DNA of 64,000 bases, from NCBI RefSeq assembly GCF_030815985.1, contig NZ_JAUSXM010000001.1, forward strand, positions 434,001-498,000, read 5' to 3'. Made by a program: the position numbers and the translations under genes. This stretch comes from Paenibacillus sp. W2I17. GTDB taxonomy: Bacteria; Bacillota; Bacilli; Paenibacillales; Paenibacillaceae. This document shows positions 1 through 8,973 of the stretch, piece after piece (positions within the stretch are counted from its first letter, which is position 1; each line of letters starts with the position of its first letter). The notes under the pieces were generated by a model. The model ran no database searches, had not been told where the DNA came from, and worked only from the letters and a program-made list of their open reading frames with translations.

Positions 1-243
1 GGATAAAAATTTTATATTATGTAATTAATGTTTATTTCATATATAACTTATACCATAAATGCACAAATGTACATGCTTTTTATTGTAAAATAATGTTAAG
101 TTTTGAAGGTTGGAAATATTTATTGTGTTATATTTTTTTCTAAAACGATTTCGTGTCGAAAGGGTAGATATGATTCAATTCATATGACCTTTTAACAGGG
201 TTTGCCATCTGTATTGATCGAGGATAGTGAAACGTACATATAC
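1..243. other. AT-rich stretch, no gene seen
   Basis: No reading frame with a ribosome binding site, no RNA motif and no convincing repeat was found in this AT-rich start of the window. It precedes the terminator of the leftmost minus-strand gene. Confidence 0.5.
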
Positions 244-280
244 AAAAAAACGTTCCCTGTCTGAGTAGACGTGAAACGTT
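244..280 (-). terminator. Rho-independent terminator of the leftmost gene
   Basis: Nested inverted arms AACGTT...AACGTT and GTCT...AGAC are followed, on the minus strand, by a run of seven T. It lies 47 bases past the stop of the minus-strand gene ending at 327. Confidence 0.7.
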
Positions 281-326
281 CTGATAGCCTTTTTTTATGA
301 TGATACCTGACCTCAACCTATCGCCA

Positions 327-959
327 TTAAGCAGTCTGTACAAAGAAAATTCCATCGAATGGCGCGTGAGCAGACTCGGGACCCCTTCGCAAAAATAAAT
401 AACCGTTTGCATCGGGAAGACCCAATATATCCCGATAAGGCTCAGGAAAATCTCCGGAATATATTTGACACACCAGTTGATGTTCCTCTAGCAAATGATC
501 AATTCCTTTCACACCGTTTGGTAAAGTGGGAGAAAAAAATGAGAATGCAGGGAATGCCTGATCGTCTAACTCCATTTCAATCAAACGTACGCCGCTTAAC
601 GGAATGGGTGGAACGGGACATACGGAAGTGAGTGGATGCGAAGATACCGAGACATAAGTGCACCCGGCGAGAATATTCTCGTTCCATTCCAGCTCATCTC
701 CCGTATAGGTTACCTGATCCAGAAAGTATTCGGAGGCGGAGTAGGTCGAGAAGACCGAGATATATTTATCTTGTGGTAAAGAAGGGATATGGACCTGCTG
801 TGAAAGTGTATTACAATTGATGGAGAACAGATGCAATAAAGGCTGCCCCTCGGGGTTGAGAGGCCAGTCGGAAACGTATGCAGTTTCTCCACCAATCCAC
901 ATGCCAGAGTCTTGGTTTGGATCATCGGGGTCAACTGTAAATCGAGTAACTTTGTACAT
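327..959 (-). CDS. Hypothetical protein, DUF1963/YwqG-like
   Basis: A soluble protein of 210 residues without signal peptide or membrane segments. The N-terminal part (GGETAYVSDWPLNPEGQPL, about residues 23-41) resembles the opening of DUF1963/YwqG proteins, in which a Gly-Gly strand is followed by a tryptophan-proline and a 'G-PL' turn; a C-terminal GYLFL strand also fits. The family has no firmly established function. AAGGAG lies 7-8 bases before the ATG, which supports this start. It is monocistronic and ends at its own terminator. The family call is by eye and could be wrong; the gene itself is secure. Confidence 0.6.
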   Translation of the reverse strand: MYKVTRFTVDPDDPNQDSGMWIGGETAYVSDWPLNPEGQPLLHLFSINCNTLSQQVHIPSLPQDKYISVFSTYSASEYFLDQVTYTGDELEWNENILAGCTYVSVSSHPLTSVCPVPPIPLSGVRLIEMELDDQAFPAFSFFSPTLPNGVKGIDHLLEEHQLVCQIYSGDFPEPYRDILGLPDANGYLFLRRGPESAHAPFDGIFFVQTA

Positions 960-1163
960 GAGAAACTCCTTCCAGAGTGTATTTTGGCATTCCTATGTAA
1001 CGTTGTATGTGTTTTTATATAACCATTCATTGCTTCGTTTCAGTATAAATGAGATGATGTGGAATGAAAATCAGTACAAGGTACTAACTCATTGCACGAA
1101 GCGAATGAACGTACCAGCACTCTAAGAACCAGTGGCAATACTATAGATGAGAAGTGGTGACAC

Positions 1164-1865
1164 ATGTTAATTAACAAATACATAAGTGAAACGGGATTCT
1201 GCTCCCGCAGGGAAACGAACCGTTTAATTGCAGCTGGACGCATAACGATCAATGGCAGGGTATGTGAAAAAGGGGCGGAAGTTGAACCTCACGATGTGGT
1301 ACTCATTGATGGGAAGGAGATTCCTCGTAATGACAGCGAACCTGTCTACATTGCTCTGAACAAACCCATCGGTATTGTCTGCACAGCAGCAGAACATGTG
1401 AAGGGGAACATCATTCAATATATGAATTATCCTTCTCGCATATTTGCGATAGGCAGGCTGGATAAGGCATCTGAGGGGTTGATTTTGCTTACGAATGACG
1501 GAGGCATTGTGAACAAGATGATGCGTTCAGAGCATAATCATGATAAAGAATATGTAGTGACTGTAGACAAACCCATAACCGACGAATTTGTAAAGTCCAT
1601 GTCTGATGGCGTTGAAATTCTGGATGTGGTGACCAAGCCCTGCGAAGTGTATAGGCAAAGTGACAATGTATTTCGTATTATTCTGACACAGGGTCTCAAT
1701 CTGCAGATCCGGAGAATGTGCAAAGCCTTGGGGTACCGAGTCTTGAAGCTGGAGCGTGTGCGAATTATGAATATTACGCTGGATCAACTGGAGCGGGGGC
1801 AATGGCGTCATCTGGAGCAAGAGGAACTGGAGATTCTGCTGTCTCAATTAAATGAGATAAAATGA
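1164..1865 (+). CDS. rluF: RluF-like 23S rRNA pseudouridine synthase
   Basis: This enzyme isomerises uridine to pseudouridine in RNA; the RluF branch acts on 23S rRNA near position 2604. Residues 1-45 form an S4 RNA-binding domain (two-residue spaced Arg pair at 15-16, GRITING). The catalytic motif GRLDKASEGL is at 97-106, with Asp100 as the expected nucleophile, and LNLQIRRMCKALGY is the conserved C-terminal motif. The 233-residue length is usual for RluF/RsuA enzymes. The start has only a weak GTGGTG ribosome site, but the S4 domain begins at once. Assignment to RluF rather than RluB/RluE rests on overall resemblance. Confidence 0.85.
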   Translation: MLINKYISETGFCSRRETNRLIAAGRITINGRVCEKGAEVEPHDVVLIDGKEIPRNDSEPVYIALNKPIGIVCTAAEHVKGNIIQYMNYPSRIFAIGRLDKASEGLILLTNDGGIVNKMMRSEHNHDKEYVVTVDKPITDEFVKSMSDGVEILDVVTKPCEVYRQSDNVFRIILTQGLNLQIRRMCKALGYRVLKLERVRIMNITLDQLERGQWRHLEQEELEILLSQLNEIK

Positions 1866-1931
1866 ATGACTTCTGCTGCATGTCAACGGTGGTCAACCAT
1901 GATGTCCAGTCATATCAGTAAAAAATGAAGC

Positions 1932-1964
1932 AAACACTAACCCCTATGTGGATTAGTGTTTTTG
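1932..1964. terminator. Terminator between convergent genes
   Basis: AAACACTAA pairs with TTAGTGTTT and is followed by TTTG on the plus strand. It serves the pseudouridine synthase gene; the left arm overlaps the stop codon of the convergent exporter gene. Confidence 0.7.
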
Positions 1965-2875
1965 TTGTTAAGCTTGTGTCCTTTTCGTTCTGAAATGTAA
2001 GAGCCAAATAGGGTTAAGAACGCCCCGAGTATAATCACCCAGGTTATCCGTTCCTGAAGAATTAGTGCAGATGACGCGACAGTAATGACAGGCACCAGAT
2101 AGATGTAGACACTCGTTTTGATAGCTCCGAGAAGATTCACAGCCCGGTTCCAGGTCACGAAACACAGCGCGGAGGCACCCAGGCCGAGGTAGAGAATATT
2201 GGAGAGATTGGTCATATTCGTGAAGCGCCCGAGATTCCAATGGAATTCAAACAGGAATAGAGCTGGCAGCATAAAGATCAGGCCATAGAAGAATACTTTG
2301 CGAGTCGCGCCAATGGTGTGATAACGAAGCTCGCCAATTTTCCGCATTAGCACAGAGTAGATCGCCCATACCGCAGGTGCTATGAAAGCAAGCAGATCAC
2401 CTATCGGATTCAGTTGCAGAATGAAACTGCCGTTCAGCGCGATGAGTAGGATGCCGCTCAAGGCAATCCCGAATCCGATAAGAAAGCGGCGCGTTAACTT
2501 CTCACCATCTAAGAAGAAGTGTGCGAGTACGGCAGTGAAGAACGGGGCAATGGAGACAATAACACCCACGTTGGAAGCGGTTGTGTACACCAGAGCAATA
2601 TTTTCAATAAGAAAATATAACGTCACCCCACATAGTCCTGCTCCGATAAATAACAACTCTTCTCTGAATGAGGCGATCCGTAGTGAACGCGGATAGATCA
2701 ATAACAGTACCAAATACCCGATTAGGAAACGAAAAAATAGAATTTCCACAGGAGTGAAATCAGTCAACAGAACCTTCGTAGAGACAAAGGTAGTTCCCCA
2801 GATCAGTATAGTAAACAAAGCGAGTAAATGTCCGGTAGAGGCTTTAGTATTTTGATGACCAAGATGACTTGTCAT
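1937..2875 (-). CDS. DMT-superfamily (EamA) transporter
   Basis: A 312-residue integral membrane protein with about ten hydrophobic helices arranged as two EamA repeats, the standard architecture of drug/metabolite exporters such as RhaT- and YdcZ-like proteins. The first helix contains the typical [10 protein letters not shown] stretch, and the C-terminus is short and basic. Its start overlaps the stop of the upstream AraC gene in an ATGA arrangement, so the two are one transcript and probably translationally coupled. The regulator next door suggests substrate-induced export, but the substrate cannot be read from sequence. Confidence 0.85.
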   Translation of the reverse strand: MTSHLGHQNTKASTGHLLALFTILIWGTTFVSTKVLLTDFTPVEILFFRFLIGYLVLLLIYPRSLRIASFREELLFIGAGLCGVTLYFLIENIALVYTTASNVGVIVSIAPFFTAVLAHFFLDGEKLTRRFLIGFGIALSGILLIALNGSFILQLNPIGDLLAFIAPAVWAIYSVLMRKIGELRYHTIGATRKVFFYGLIFMLPALFLFEFHWNLGRFTNMTNLSNILYLGLGASALCFVTWNRAVNLLGAIKTSVYIYLVPVITVASSALILQERITWVIILGAFLTLFGSYISERKGHKLNNKNTNPHRG

Positions 2876-3723
2876 ACGATGTTAGTGGTGGTTCGTTTCA
2901 ACTCCGAATTATGATTGAAGATACGTCTATATTGCTTGGGTGTCAGGCCAATCAGTTTTTTGAAAAAATTGGTGAAATGGCTCTGGTCACTGAATCCTGT
3001 CTGTGCAGCTACTTCAATTGGAAGCAGACCTTGTTCCAGCAGACGTTTGGCTTGATTAATGCGAATTGTCTCCAGATAACGGTAAGGTGATATTCCTTTC
3101 TGGCGGGTGAATAAACGCAGCAGGTGGTATTTGCTCATCTCCGTCAAATCGGCTAACTCGTTCAGCGAGATGCTTTCCATGTAATGAGCTTCTATGTAAT
3201 CACATATGCGTCTGATCTCTGTGGTCACATCCTGTGTGGAAACAGGTGGTTCAGCATCCGAATAATCTCGCAGCAATTGATCCAGTAGTAAGAGTAACAA
3301 TTCTTCTTTGCAGAAATCCGATTGCTCTTCCAGAATCATCTGATGCAGCTCGTGCAGGGAACCCACAAGTTCACTTTGGTAGAGAACGGGGGATGTAAAC
3401 CGTGGCAAGTAAGCTTGTCCAGTAATCTCTCTCACATACTCTCGCATAACCTCAGGCTGGACATTGATACAGCGATAATCGAGGGTTCTTCCATCCACCT
3501 GTTCGCAGGCATGAGGATCATGTGGATTAAAAACAATCATATCTCCGCTATTCAGAATGTATTCTTCGTTATTGCAGACAAGGTGTCGCTTGCCTTGTTC
3601 AATGAATCCAATGACGTAATAGTCATGAAAATGGTTGGGAAACTTCTGCATAATGCCTTCAAATTGATAAGCTTCTAGCTGTAAGTCGGTATCAAATACT
3701 ACAGTCCGGACTTCTCGAGTCAT
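2872..3723 (-). CDS. AraC-family regulator with N-terminal cupin
   Basis: A 283-residue transcription factor. The N-terminal half is a cupin-type sensor domain ([14 protein letters not shown], then the [16 protein letters not shown] turn). The C-terminal 100 residues hold two helix-turn-helix motifs ending in [13 protein letters not shown], the AraC signature. The start at 3723 is preferred over an ATG 38 codons upstream because AGAAGGTG sits six bases before it and conserved sequence begins here. The gene is cotranscribed with the exporter (four-base overlap) and is the obvious candidate to control it. Confidence 0.88.
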   Translation of the reverse strand: MTREVRTVVFDTDLQLEAYQFEGIMQKFPNHFHDYYVIGFIEQGKRHLVCNNEEYILNSGDMIVFNPHDPHACEQVDGRTLDYRCINVQPEVMREYVREITGQAYLPRFTSPVLYQSELVGSLHELHQMILEEQSDFCKEELLLLLLDQLLRDYSDAEPPVSTQDVTTEIRRICDYIEAHYMESISLNELADLTEMSKYHLLRLFTRQKGISPYRYLETIRINQAKRLLEQGLLPIEVAAQTGFSDQSHFTNFFKKLIGLTPKQYRRIFNHNSELKRTTTNIV

Positions 3724-3945
3724 GATGCACCTTCTTTCTGGTAAGTTAAGATCATTATAGGTTGCAAAGAAGGAATTTTCTTGAACGATATTGCTATTGC
3801 TCGAAGTGTTTGAACGGACAGATATCTCTAAAAACAAAATACCCGCAATCCCGGGGGAAAGCGAGCCCTTTGCTTAGTATAGTTGATTCATGAGTTCAAG
3901 CCTATATATGGGAGAGAAAATCTCTGGAACAATAAGGTATTGTTC

Positions 3946-5061
3946 TTAGTGTAACGTAGCGAGTGCTTCAGGTGTAAAAGCCTGAATCTCGGATACACGT
4001 CCTTCGCGTATTTTGGCAGCCCATGCCGGATCACCAAGGAGTGCACGTCCCACAGCTACCAGATCAAATTCCTGTTGTTCATATCGCTTCATGAGTTCGC
4101 CCATACCTGGATGTGTTGTTTTATCTGTACCTGCTTCAGGCTCATCTGGCATACCCACAGAACCAACGGTAATTGTGGTTCGGCCACTCAGTTTTCTTAC
4201 CCAACCTGCAAATCCAAGATCAGATCCTTCGAACTCGGGCTCCCAGAAGCGTCGTGTCGAGCAGTGAAAGATATCTACACCTGCGTCAACTAACAAACGA
4301 AGGAATTGTTCCAATTGTTCGGGGGTGTCGAACAGTCTGGCTTGATAATCATTCATCTTCCATTGGGAAATCCGCATCGCTATAGGAAAATCAGGACCTA
4401 CCGCAGCACGAACTGCCATTACAAGTTCAACTGCGAATTGAGTTCGTTTTTGAAGGTCACCACCATAGCGGTCCGTTCTCCTATTCGTTGTTTTCCAGAA
4501 AAACTGATCGATCAGAAAACCGTGTGCACCATGAAGTTCAATTCCGTCAAAACCAATGCTTTGCGCATTGGCTGCTGCATCTGCATAAGCTTGAATCACA
4601 GTTGCGATCTCCGCCTCCGTCATTGGCTCACCTACTTGAATACCTTCCATATCAACTCCCGATGGACTCAGTGAGGCAGCTTCCGGGTGTGGGTTAGATC
4701 CTGAAGGACGAACGATTCCCATGTGTAAAATCTGCGGAAAAATCTTGCCGCCCGCTTCATGGACATGTTCGACCACTTCAGCCCAGCCTTGAAGAGCTGC
4801 TTCTCCATACATATGAGGGATTCTAGGCTCACTTGATGCAGATGGATGCTCAATGGTCGCACCTTCGGTAATAATGAGTCCAACACCATGCTCGGCACGC
4901 CTACGATAATATGCGGCTACATCGGGGCCCGGGATACCATCCGGGGAGAAGGCACGAGCCATGGGGGACATGACGATGCGCGAGGAAAGGGTTAACTTTG
5001 AAACGGTGTATGGTTGGAACAGAAGCTCCGTAGAAATAACGTTATGTTGTTGATTACTCAT
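3946..5061 (-). CDS. NADH:flavin oxidoreductase, Old Yellow Enzyme family
   Basis: An FMN-dependent reductase of activated alkenes of the OYE family, 371 residues, cytosolic. It is a single TIM barrel with no C-terminal FeS/FAD extension: SRIVMSPMARAF at the N-terminus, the substrate-anion motif HGAHGFLIDQFFW (an HxxH version) near the middle, then RTDRYGG, and a C-terminal GRALLGDP phosphate-binding loop. The start at 5061 has GGAGGTG six bases upstream; an ATG 15 bases earlier lies inside that ribosome site. It is divergent from a TetR gene, a common arrangement for electrophile-induced reductases. The physiological substrate is unknown. Confidence 0.88.
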   Translation of the reverse strand: MSNQQHNVISTELLFQPYTVSKLTLSSRIVMSPMARAFSPDGIPGPDVAAYYRRRAEHGVGLIITEGATIEHPSASSEPRIPHMYGEAALQGWAEVVEHVHEAGGKIFPQILHMGIVRPSGSNPHPEAASLSPSGVDMEGIQVGEPMTEAEIATVIQAYADAAANAQSIGFDGIELHGAHGFLIDQFFWKTTNRRTDRYGGDLQKRTQFAVELVMAVRAAVGPDFPIAMRISQWKMNDYQARLFDTPEQLEQFLRLLVDAGVDIFHCSTRRFWEPEFEGSDLGFAGWVRKLSGRTTITVGSVGMPDEPEAGTDKTTHPGMGELMKRYEQQEFDLVAVGRALLGDPAWAAKIREGRVSEIQAFTPEALATLH

Positions 5062-5210
5062 ATTAAGCACCTCCATTATTATGCACCTTCAAGCGGGTAC
5101 GAGTGCAATCTTAACAAGGTCTATAGGCATGCTCAACCAACAATCGGAGCATTTTGTTGCTTAAGCGAAAGACACTGATTATTGTATGGTGTCTTTGCAC
5201 TTACTTTCAC

Positions 5211-5239
5211 TTGTTGAACAAATAACACTTATCTATAAT
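5211..5239 (+). promoter_or_regulatory. SigA-type promoter of the TetR gene with overlapping palindrome
   Basis: TTGTTG, a 17-base spacer and TATAAT precede the TetR gene. The -35 region lies in TTGTT-G-AACAA (5211-5221), an 11-base inverted repeat that is a plausible self-operator in the divergent intergenic region. No binding data exist. Confidence 0.55.
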
Positions 5240-5284
5240 GAAGGAGTCTAGCCAAATATTTTGTGTACAAAGGAGGATTGGGGC

Positions 5285-5866
5285 ATGTCTGGTGTATTGT
5301 CTCCAAACTCGAATGATCCGCGTGTAATCCGCACGCGTCAATTAATTCTTGATGCGTTTTTAAACCAATTGAATATTAAAAATTTCAACAGCATTACGAT
5401 TCAAAACATTACGGAACAAGCCACAATTAACAGGGCTACATTCTACGCCCATTTTCAGGATAAATATGCACTGCTTGAAGCCTTGTTATCGGATGCTTTT
5501 ATGGAATATGTGACGAAAAGAGTGGACCCGGATGCCCGGTTATCAGCCGAAACCATACAGCAGCTTATATTTTCATTATGTGATTATCACGTCTCAAGTA
5601 ATGGTTGCATCAAAAAATATGAGACAGTTGCACCAATTATTGAAGAGAACATCAAGACTCAACTGGAGCAATTCCTTCTTGAATTATTGAGCAAAGTAGC
5701 GGGTGATGTAGATCCCAAAACGCTGAAAATTACGGCAACCACGCTAAGTTGGTCGATCTATGGAATGACGTATCGATGGAATATTGAAGGCGGGCAGGAA
5801 TCTCCGGCTGAATTAGCCAACAGAGTGGTCCCTTATATGATGGGTGGATTGGAATTGTTGAATTAA
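5285..5866 (+). CDS. TetR/AcrR-family repressor
   Basis: A 193-residue DNA-binding regulator. The N-terminal helix-turn-helix is clear (ITIQNITEQATINRATFYAH followed by FQDKYALLEAL), with a variable ligand-binding C-terminal half. The start is set by AAAGGAGG eight bases before the ATG; the upstream in-frame TTG at 5261 precedes the ribosome site. It is divergent from the OYE reductase and followed in the same direction by a Dabb protein, so it may control both. Confidence 0.88.
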   Translation: MSGVLSPNSNDPRVIRTRQLILDAFLNQLNIKNFNSITIQNITEQATINRATFYAHFQDKYALLEALLSDAFMEYVTKRVDPDARLSAETIQQLIFSLCDYHVSSNGCIKKYETVAPIIEENIKTQLEQFLLELLSKVAGDVDPKTLKITATTLSWSIYGMTYRWNIEGGQESPAELANRVVPYMMGGLELLN

Positions 5867-5920
5867 CTTTATTTAACGAAATTGCATTAATATTTGGATG
5901 GATATGGGAGGAATAACAAG

Positions 5921-6220
5921 ATGTTTGAACATTTGGTTGTTTTTAAATTTAACGATAAAACCACACTAGCTAAACAGCAGGAATGGGTGGATCAATTGCT
6001 CACGTTACAGGAACAAATCCCGGGGATTGTCGCGCTGACGGCAGGGATCAATGCAACGGAAGAAACGGACCGTATTCAAGGTTACACGATTGGATTGAGA
6101 GTGACGTTTGAAGATCAGGAGGCATTACGCGCCTATGGTCCACATCCTGCTCATCAGGCATTTGTAGCTTCCCTGGATGGTTGGGTGGAAGATGTAATTG
6201 TAGTTGATTATGCTATTTAA
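5921..6220 (+). CDS. Dabb (stress-responsive alpha/beta barrel) protein
   Basis: A 99-residue single-domain ferredoxin-like protein of the Dabb family. Recognisable are the opening strand FEHLVVFKFND, the central helix ending QIPGIVALTAGIN, and the closing ALRAYGPHPAHQAFV...DDVIVVDY-like strand. Members form dimeric barrels; some are monooxygenases or cyclases, most are uncharacterised. GGGAGG nine bases before the ATG fixes the start. It lies 54 bases behind the TetR gene and ahead of an NRDE gene, probably one transcript. Confidence 0.8.
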   Translation: MFEHLVVFKFNDKTTLAKQQEWVDQLLTLQEQIPGIVALTAGINATEETDRIQGYTIGLRVTFEDQEALRAYGPHPAHQAFVASLDGWVEDVIVVDYAI

Positions 6221-6266
6221 AGGCGCGAAATCAGAGGTTAAACGAATATAGGAGTTGAAGATTCCC

Positions 6267-7046
6267 ATGTGTTTAATTTTATTTGCTTACAACATGCATC
6301 CAAAGTATCCGCTTATTTTGGGATCAAATAGGGATGAATTCTATCACAGACCTACGGCTCAAGCACACTATTGGGAAGACCATCCTCATATACTGGCTGG
6401 CCGCGATTTGTCGAAAATGGGAACCTGGATGGGCGTAACCACAGAGGGGCGTCTGGCTGCTGTCACGAATTATCGTGATCCGAATGAAGAGGTGCATGCC
6501 AAAGGCTCAAGAGGAGATCTGGTTGCTGATTTTTTAAAGGGAACGTCCACACCTGAGCAATATATACAACACGCGGAGAGAAGTCGCAATGATTATCCTG
6601 GCTACAATTTGTTAGTGGGTGATCCTGACGACCTCTATTATTATTCTAATGTGGGTAATGATGTGATGAAGTTGAAACCGGGAATATACGGGATTAGTAA
6701 TCACTTGATTAATACAGATTGGCCCAAGGTGAAACGTGGAAAAGAAGGGCTGGAGAAAATCATCCAAGGGGAGGACAAAGCTACCCTGACAGAACAAATA
6801 TTAGGTTTGCTGCAAATGGCAGACCCTTCAGTGGATGAGCATTTACCTCATACAGGTGTTCCATTGGAGTGGGAACGCTTGCTTTCTCCCATCTTCGTTA
6901 AAAGTGAGAAATTCGACTATGGGACCAGAGCTTCATCCGTTGTTCTGATGAATAGAGAAGAAGTGTTTTTTACGGAGGGGGTTCACCAGAACGGAGAGGT
7001 AATGGAGCAACGTTTTAACATCAAACCTCTTAACTCGACAAGCTGA
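6267..7046 (+). CDS. NRDE (TANGO2-like) family protein
   Basis: A 259-residue cytosolic protein of the NRDE/TANGO2 family. The signature NRDE is in LGSNRDEFYHRPT near residue 20, followed by LAGRDLSKMGTWMGVT. Members start Met-Cys and have an Ntn-hydrolase-like fold, so Cys2 is expected to become N-terminal after Met removal. This is why the ATG at 6267 (MCLILFAYN) is chosen over an in-frame TTG at 6255 that abuts the AGGAG site. The biochemical activity of bacterial members is not established. Confidence 0.82.
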   Translation: MCLILFAYNMHPKYPLILGSNRDEFYHRPTAQAHYWEDHPHILAGRDLSKMGTWMGVTTEGRLAAVTNYRDPNEEVHAKGSRGDLVADFLKGTSTPEQYIQHAERSRNDYPGYNLLVGDPDDLYYYSNVGNDVMKLKPGIYGISNHLINTDWPKVKRGKEGLEKIIQGEDKATLTEQILGLLQMADPSVDEHLPHTGVPLEWERLLSPIFVKSEKFDYGTRASSVVLMNREEVFFTEGVHQNGEVMEQRFNIKPLNSTS

Positions 7047-7082
7047 GAATATGAAAGAAATGATGTTCTGACATTATGCATT

Positions 7083-7128
7083 AACATGAATCAATGAAGT
7101 GAAATCCAAAGTTCATGTTTCTTTTCTT
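7083..7128 (+). terminator. Probable terminator after the NRDE gene
   Basis: AACATGAA pairs with TTCATGTT across a 21-base loop and is followed by a T-rich tract. The long loop makes this only moderately convincing. Confidence 0.45.
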
Positions 7129-7212
7129 CTGAGTGTAAAGAGTATTTTCGTTTTTTTGTGTCAACTAATATAACGCGACATAAACCGTTTGAGAGTACCT
7201 TTTGTACAACAC

Positions 7213-7240
7213 GCCCAATTTTAGTTGGGCTCTTTATCTC
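7213..7240 (+). terminator. Hairpin in the leader region of the nucleobase permease gene
   Basis: GCCCAA-N6-TTGGGC is followed by TCTTTATCTCTT. It lies 130 bases ahead of the permease. It may be a second terminator or part of an attenuating leader; the purine riboswitch core is not present. The arms ATGTTAT (7254-7260) and ATAACAT (7305-7311) flank a TATAAT-like -10 (7289-7294). Confidence 0.4.
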
Positions 7241-7359
7241 TTATCACAATTCTATGTTATGAATCATGGAACTTCCCTGAATAGTTTATATAATGTGAAT
7301 CAACATAACATGATTTTGCAGCGGTTCTGTTGATTCTAATTTCAGGGGGGCAACGTGGG

Positions 7360-8676
7360 ATGAAAGAAACCAAAAAGATGAGAGTTTTTTCACTGGGGAT
7401 TCAGCACGTACTCGCGATGTATGCGGGAGCAATTCTGGTGCCTTTGCTTGTGGGCAGAGCACTAAATTTGACTGCAGAGCAGTTGGCGTATCTGGTATCC
7501 ATTGACCTGTTAACGTGTGGGATTGCAACATGGCTTCAGGCTCGGAAAGGGAAGTACTTGGGTATTGGTTTGCCAGCGGTGCTCGGAAGTTCTTTTGTAG
7601 CGGTGACACCCATGATTGCGATTGGATCGCAATACGGAATTCCTGCCATATATGGGTCGATCATCGCAGCGGGGTTGTTTATCGTCATCTTTGCCGTATT
7701 TTTTAGCAAAATCGTCAAATTGTTTCCGCCAGTTGTGATCGGTACAGTGGTGACCATTATCGGGCTTGCGCTAATCCCAACCGGTATTAAAAACATGGCA
7801 GGTGGAGCAAACAGTGAGAATTTCGGAAGTTTGGACAATCTGGCGCTTTCTTTTGGCGTATTACTTTTCATTCTAATCCTGAATAGATATGCCCGCGGGT
7901 TTGTTAAATCCCTGGCTGTTCTCCTTGGTATTATCGTGGGAACCCTCATTGCAGCCATCATGGGAAAAGTGAATTTTGCCTCTGTACAGGAAGCCTCCTG
8001 GTTCCATTTACCGCAACCCTTTTACTTTGGATGGCCTACTTTCGAAATCGGCCCAATTATTACAATGATTATTGTAGGTACGGTGGTTATCATCGAATCA
8101 ACAGGTGTATTTATGGCTTTGAGCAAAATCTGTGATCAACCGATCAACGAAAAAGATCTGGCACGGGGATATCGCGCGGAAGGTCTTGCGTTTGTCCTTG
8201 GCGGCATCTTTAATGCTTTTCCATACAATACATTTGCACAGAATGTTGGTTTGGTTCAGCTCTCCAAAGTGAAAACGACCAATGTTGTTGTTGCAGCCGG
8301 AGGTATACTGGTCTTTCTGGGACTCATTCCGAAGGTAGCTGCTTTTGCAACTATTATTCCAAGTGCTGTCCTCGGAGGAGCGACTGTTGTCCTGTTTGGA
8401 ATGGTCGTCTCATCCGGGATCAAAATGCTGCAAAACGTCGACTTTGGCAAACAATCCAATCTATTGATCGTGGCTTGCTCCGTTTCACTTGGGCTCGGTG
8501 TTACTGCTGTGCCCGATCTGTTTGCCCAGCTTCCTCAAAGTATTCGGATTATTGTTAGCGATGGTATTATCACAGGAAGCCTGTCAGCGATCCTGCTTAA
8601 TGTCTTCTTTAACCTTGCTTTGAAAAAAGAGAGCTTGCCAGTACAGCCTGTACAGGCTCAAGAAGCACACACGTAA
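7360..8676 (+). CDS. pbuX: NCS2 nucleobase:cation symporter (xanthine/uracil permease)
   Basis: A 438-residue integral membrane protein with about 14 hydrophobic segments, imports purine or pyrimidine bases with H+ or Na+. Family landmarks: QHVLAMYAGAILVPLLVG in helix 1, GLPAVLGSSFVAVTPMI in helix 3, the FNAFPYNTFAQNVGLV motif in helix 10 (Q/E-N-x-G signature), and SGIKML. These fit the xanthine branch (PbuX) better than UraA, but substrate identity is inference. A TTG ten codons upstream is rejected because AGGGGGG lies between it and the ATG at 7360. It is monocistronic with a strong terminator. Confidence 0.85.
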   Translation: MKETKKMRVFSLGIQHVLAMYAGAILVPLLVGRALNLTAEQLAYLVSIDLLTCGIATWLQARKGKYLGIGLPAVLGSSFVAVTPMIAIGSQYGIPAIYGSIIAAGLFIVIFAVFFSKIVKLFPPVVIGTVVTIIGLALIPTGIKNMAGGANSENFGSLDNLALSFGVLLFILILNRYARGFVKSLAVLLGIIVGTLIAAIMGKVNFASVQEASWFHLPQPFYFGWPTFEIGPIITMIIVGTVVIIESTGVFMALSKICDQPINEKDLARGYRAEGLAFVLGGIFNAFPYNTFAQNVGLVQLSKVKTTNVVVAAGGILVFLGLIPKVAAFATIIPSAVLGGATVVLFGMVVSSGIKMLQNVDFGKQSNLLIVACSVSLGLGVTAVPDLFAQLPQSIRIIVSDGIITGSLSAILLNVFFNLALKKESLPVQPVQAQEAHT

Positions 8677-8721
8677 TCCTTGTAATAACAGACGTGTCAT
8701 CTAGTAGTAAGTAAGCGGAAT

Positions 8722-8798
8722 AAATCCAAGATGGTTTTCTGGGAAGTGGAATGTAAGACAATGATTCCACTTGGCAAAGAAACCTCTTGGATTTTTTT
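8722..8798 (+). terminator. Branched terminator after the permease gene
   Basis: Outer arms AAATCCAAGA and TCTTGGATTT enclose a second perfect hairpin (AAGTGGAAT / ATTCCACTT) and end in seven T. The nested form is unusually elaborate for a simple terminator. Confidence 0.75.
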
Positions 8799-8973
8799 GT
8801 GCTTACGATTCATGAGGAATGCAAAAGGTATGCAAATATGCTAAAGTTTCATCAAGAACATTTTAGATGTTCCTTACATTGAATTTCCATGCGACTACAT
8901 AAATGAGCATCGGTTCACAAGGCTACAATATAACCAAGGGATATCCCTGGTGCAGAAAAGGAGTTGTGATCAC

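Noticed and set aside
7060..7359. Purine riboswitch upstream of the nucleobase permease
   Set aside because: The conserved aptamer core could not be found on the plus strand.
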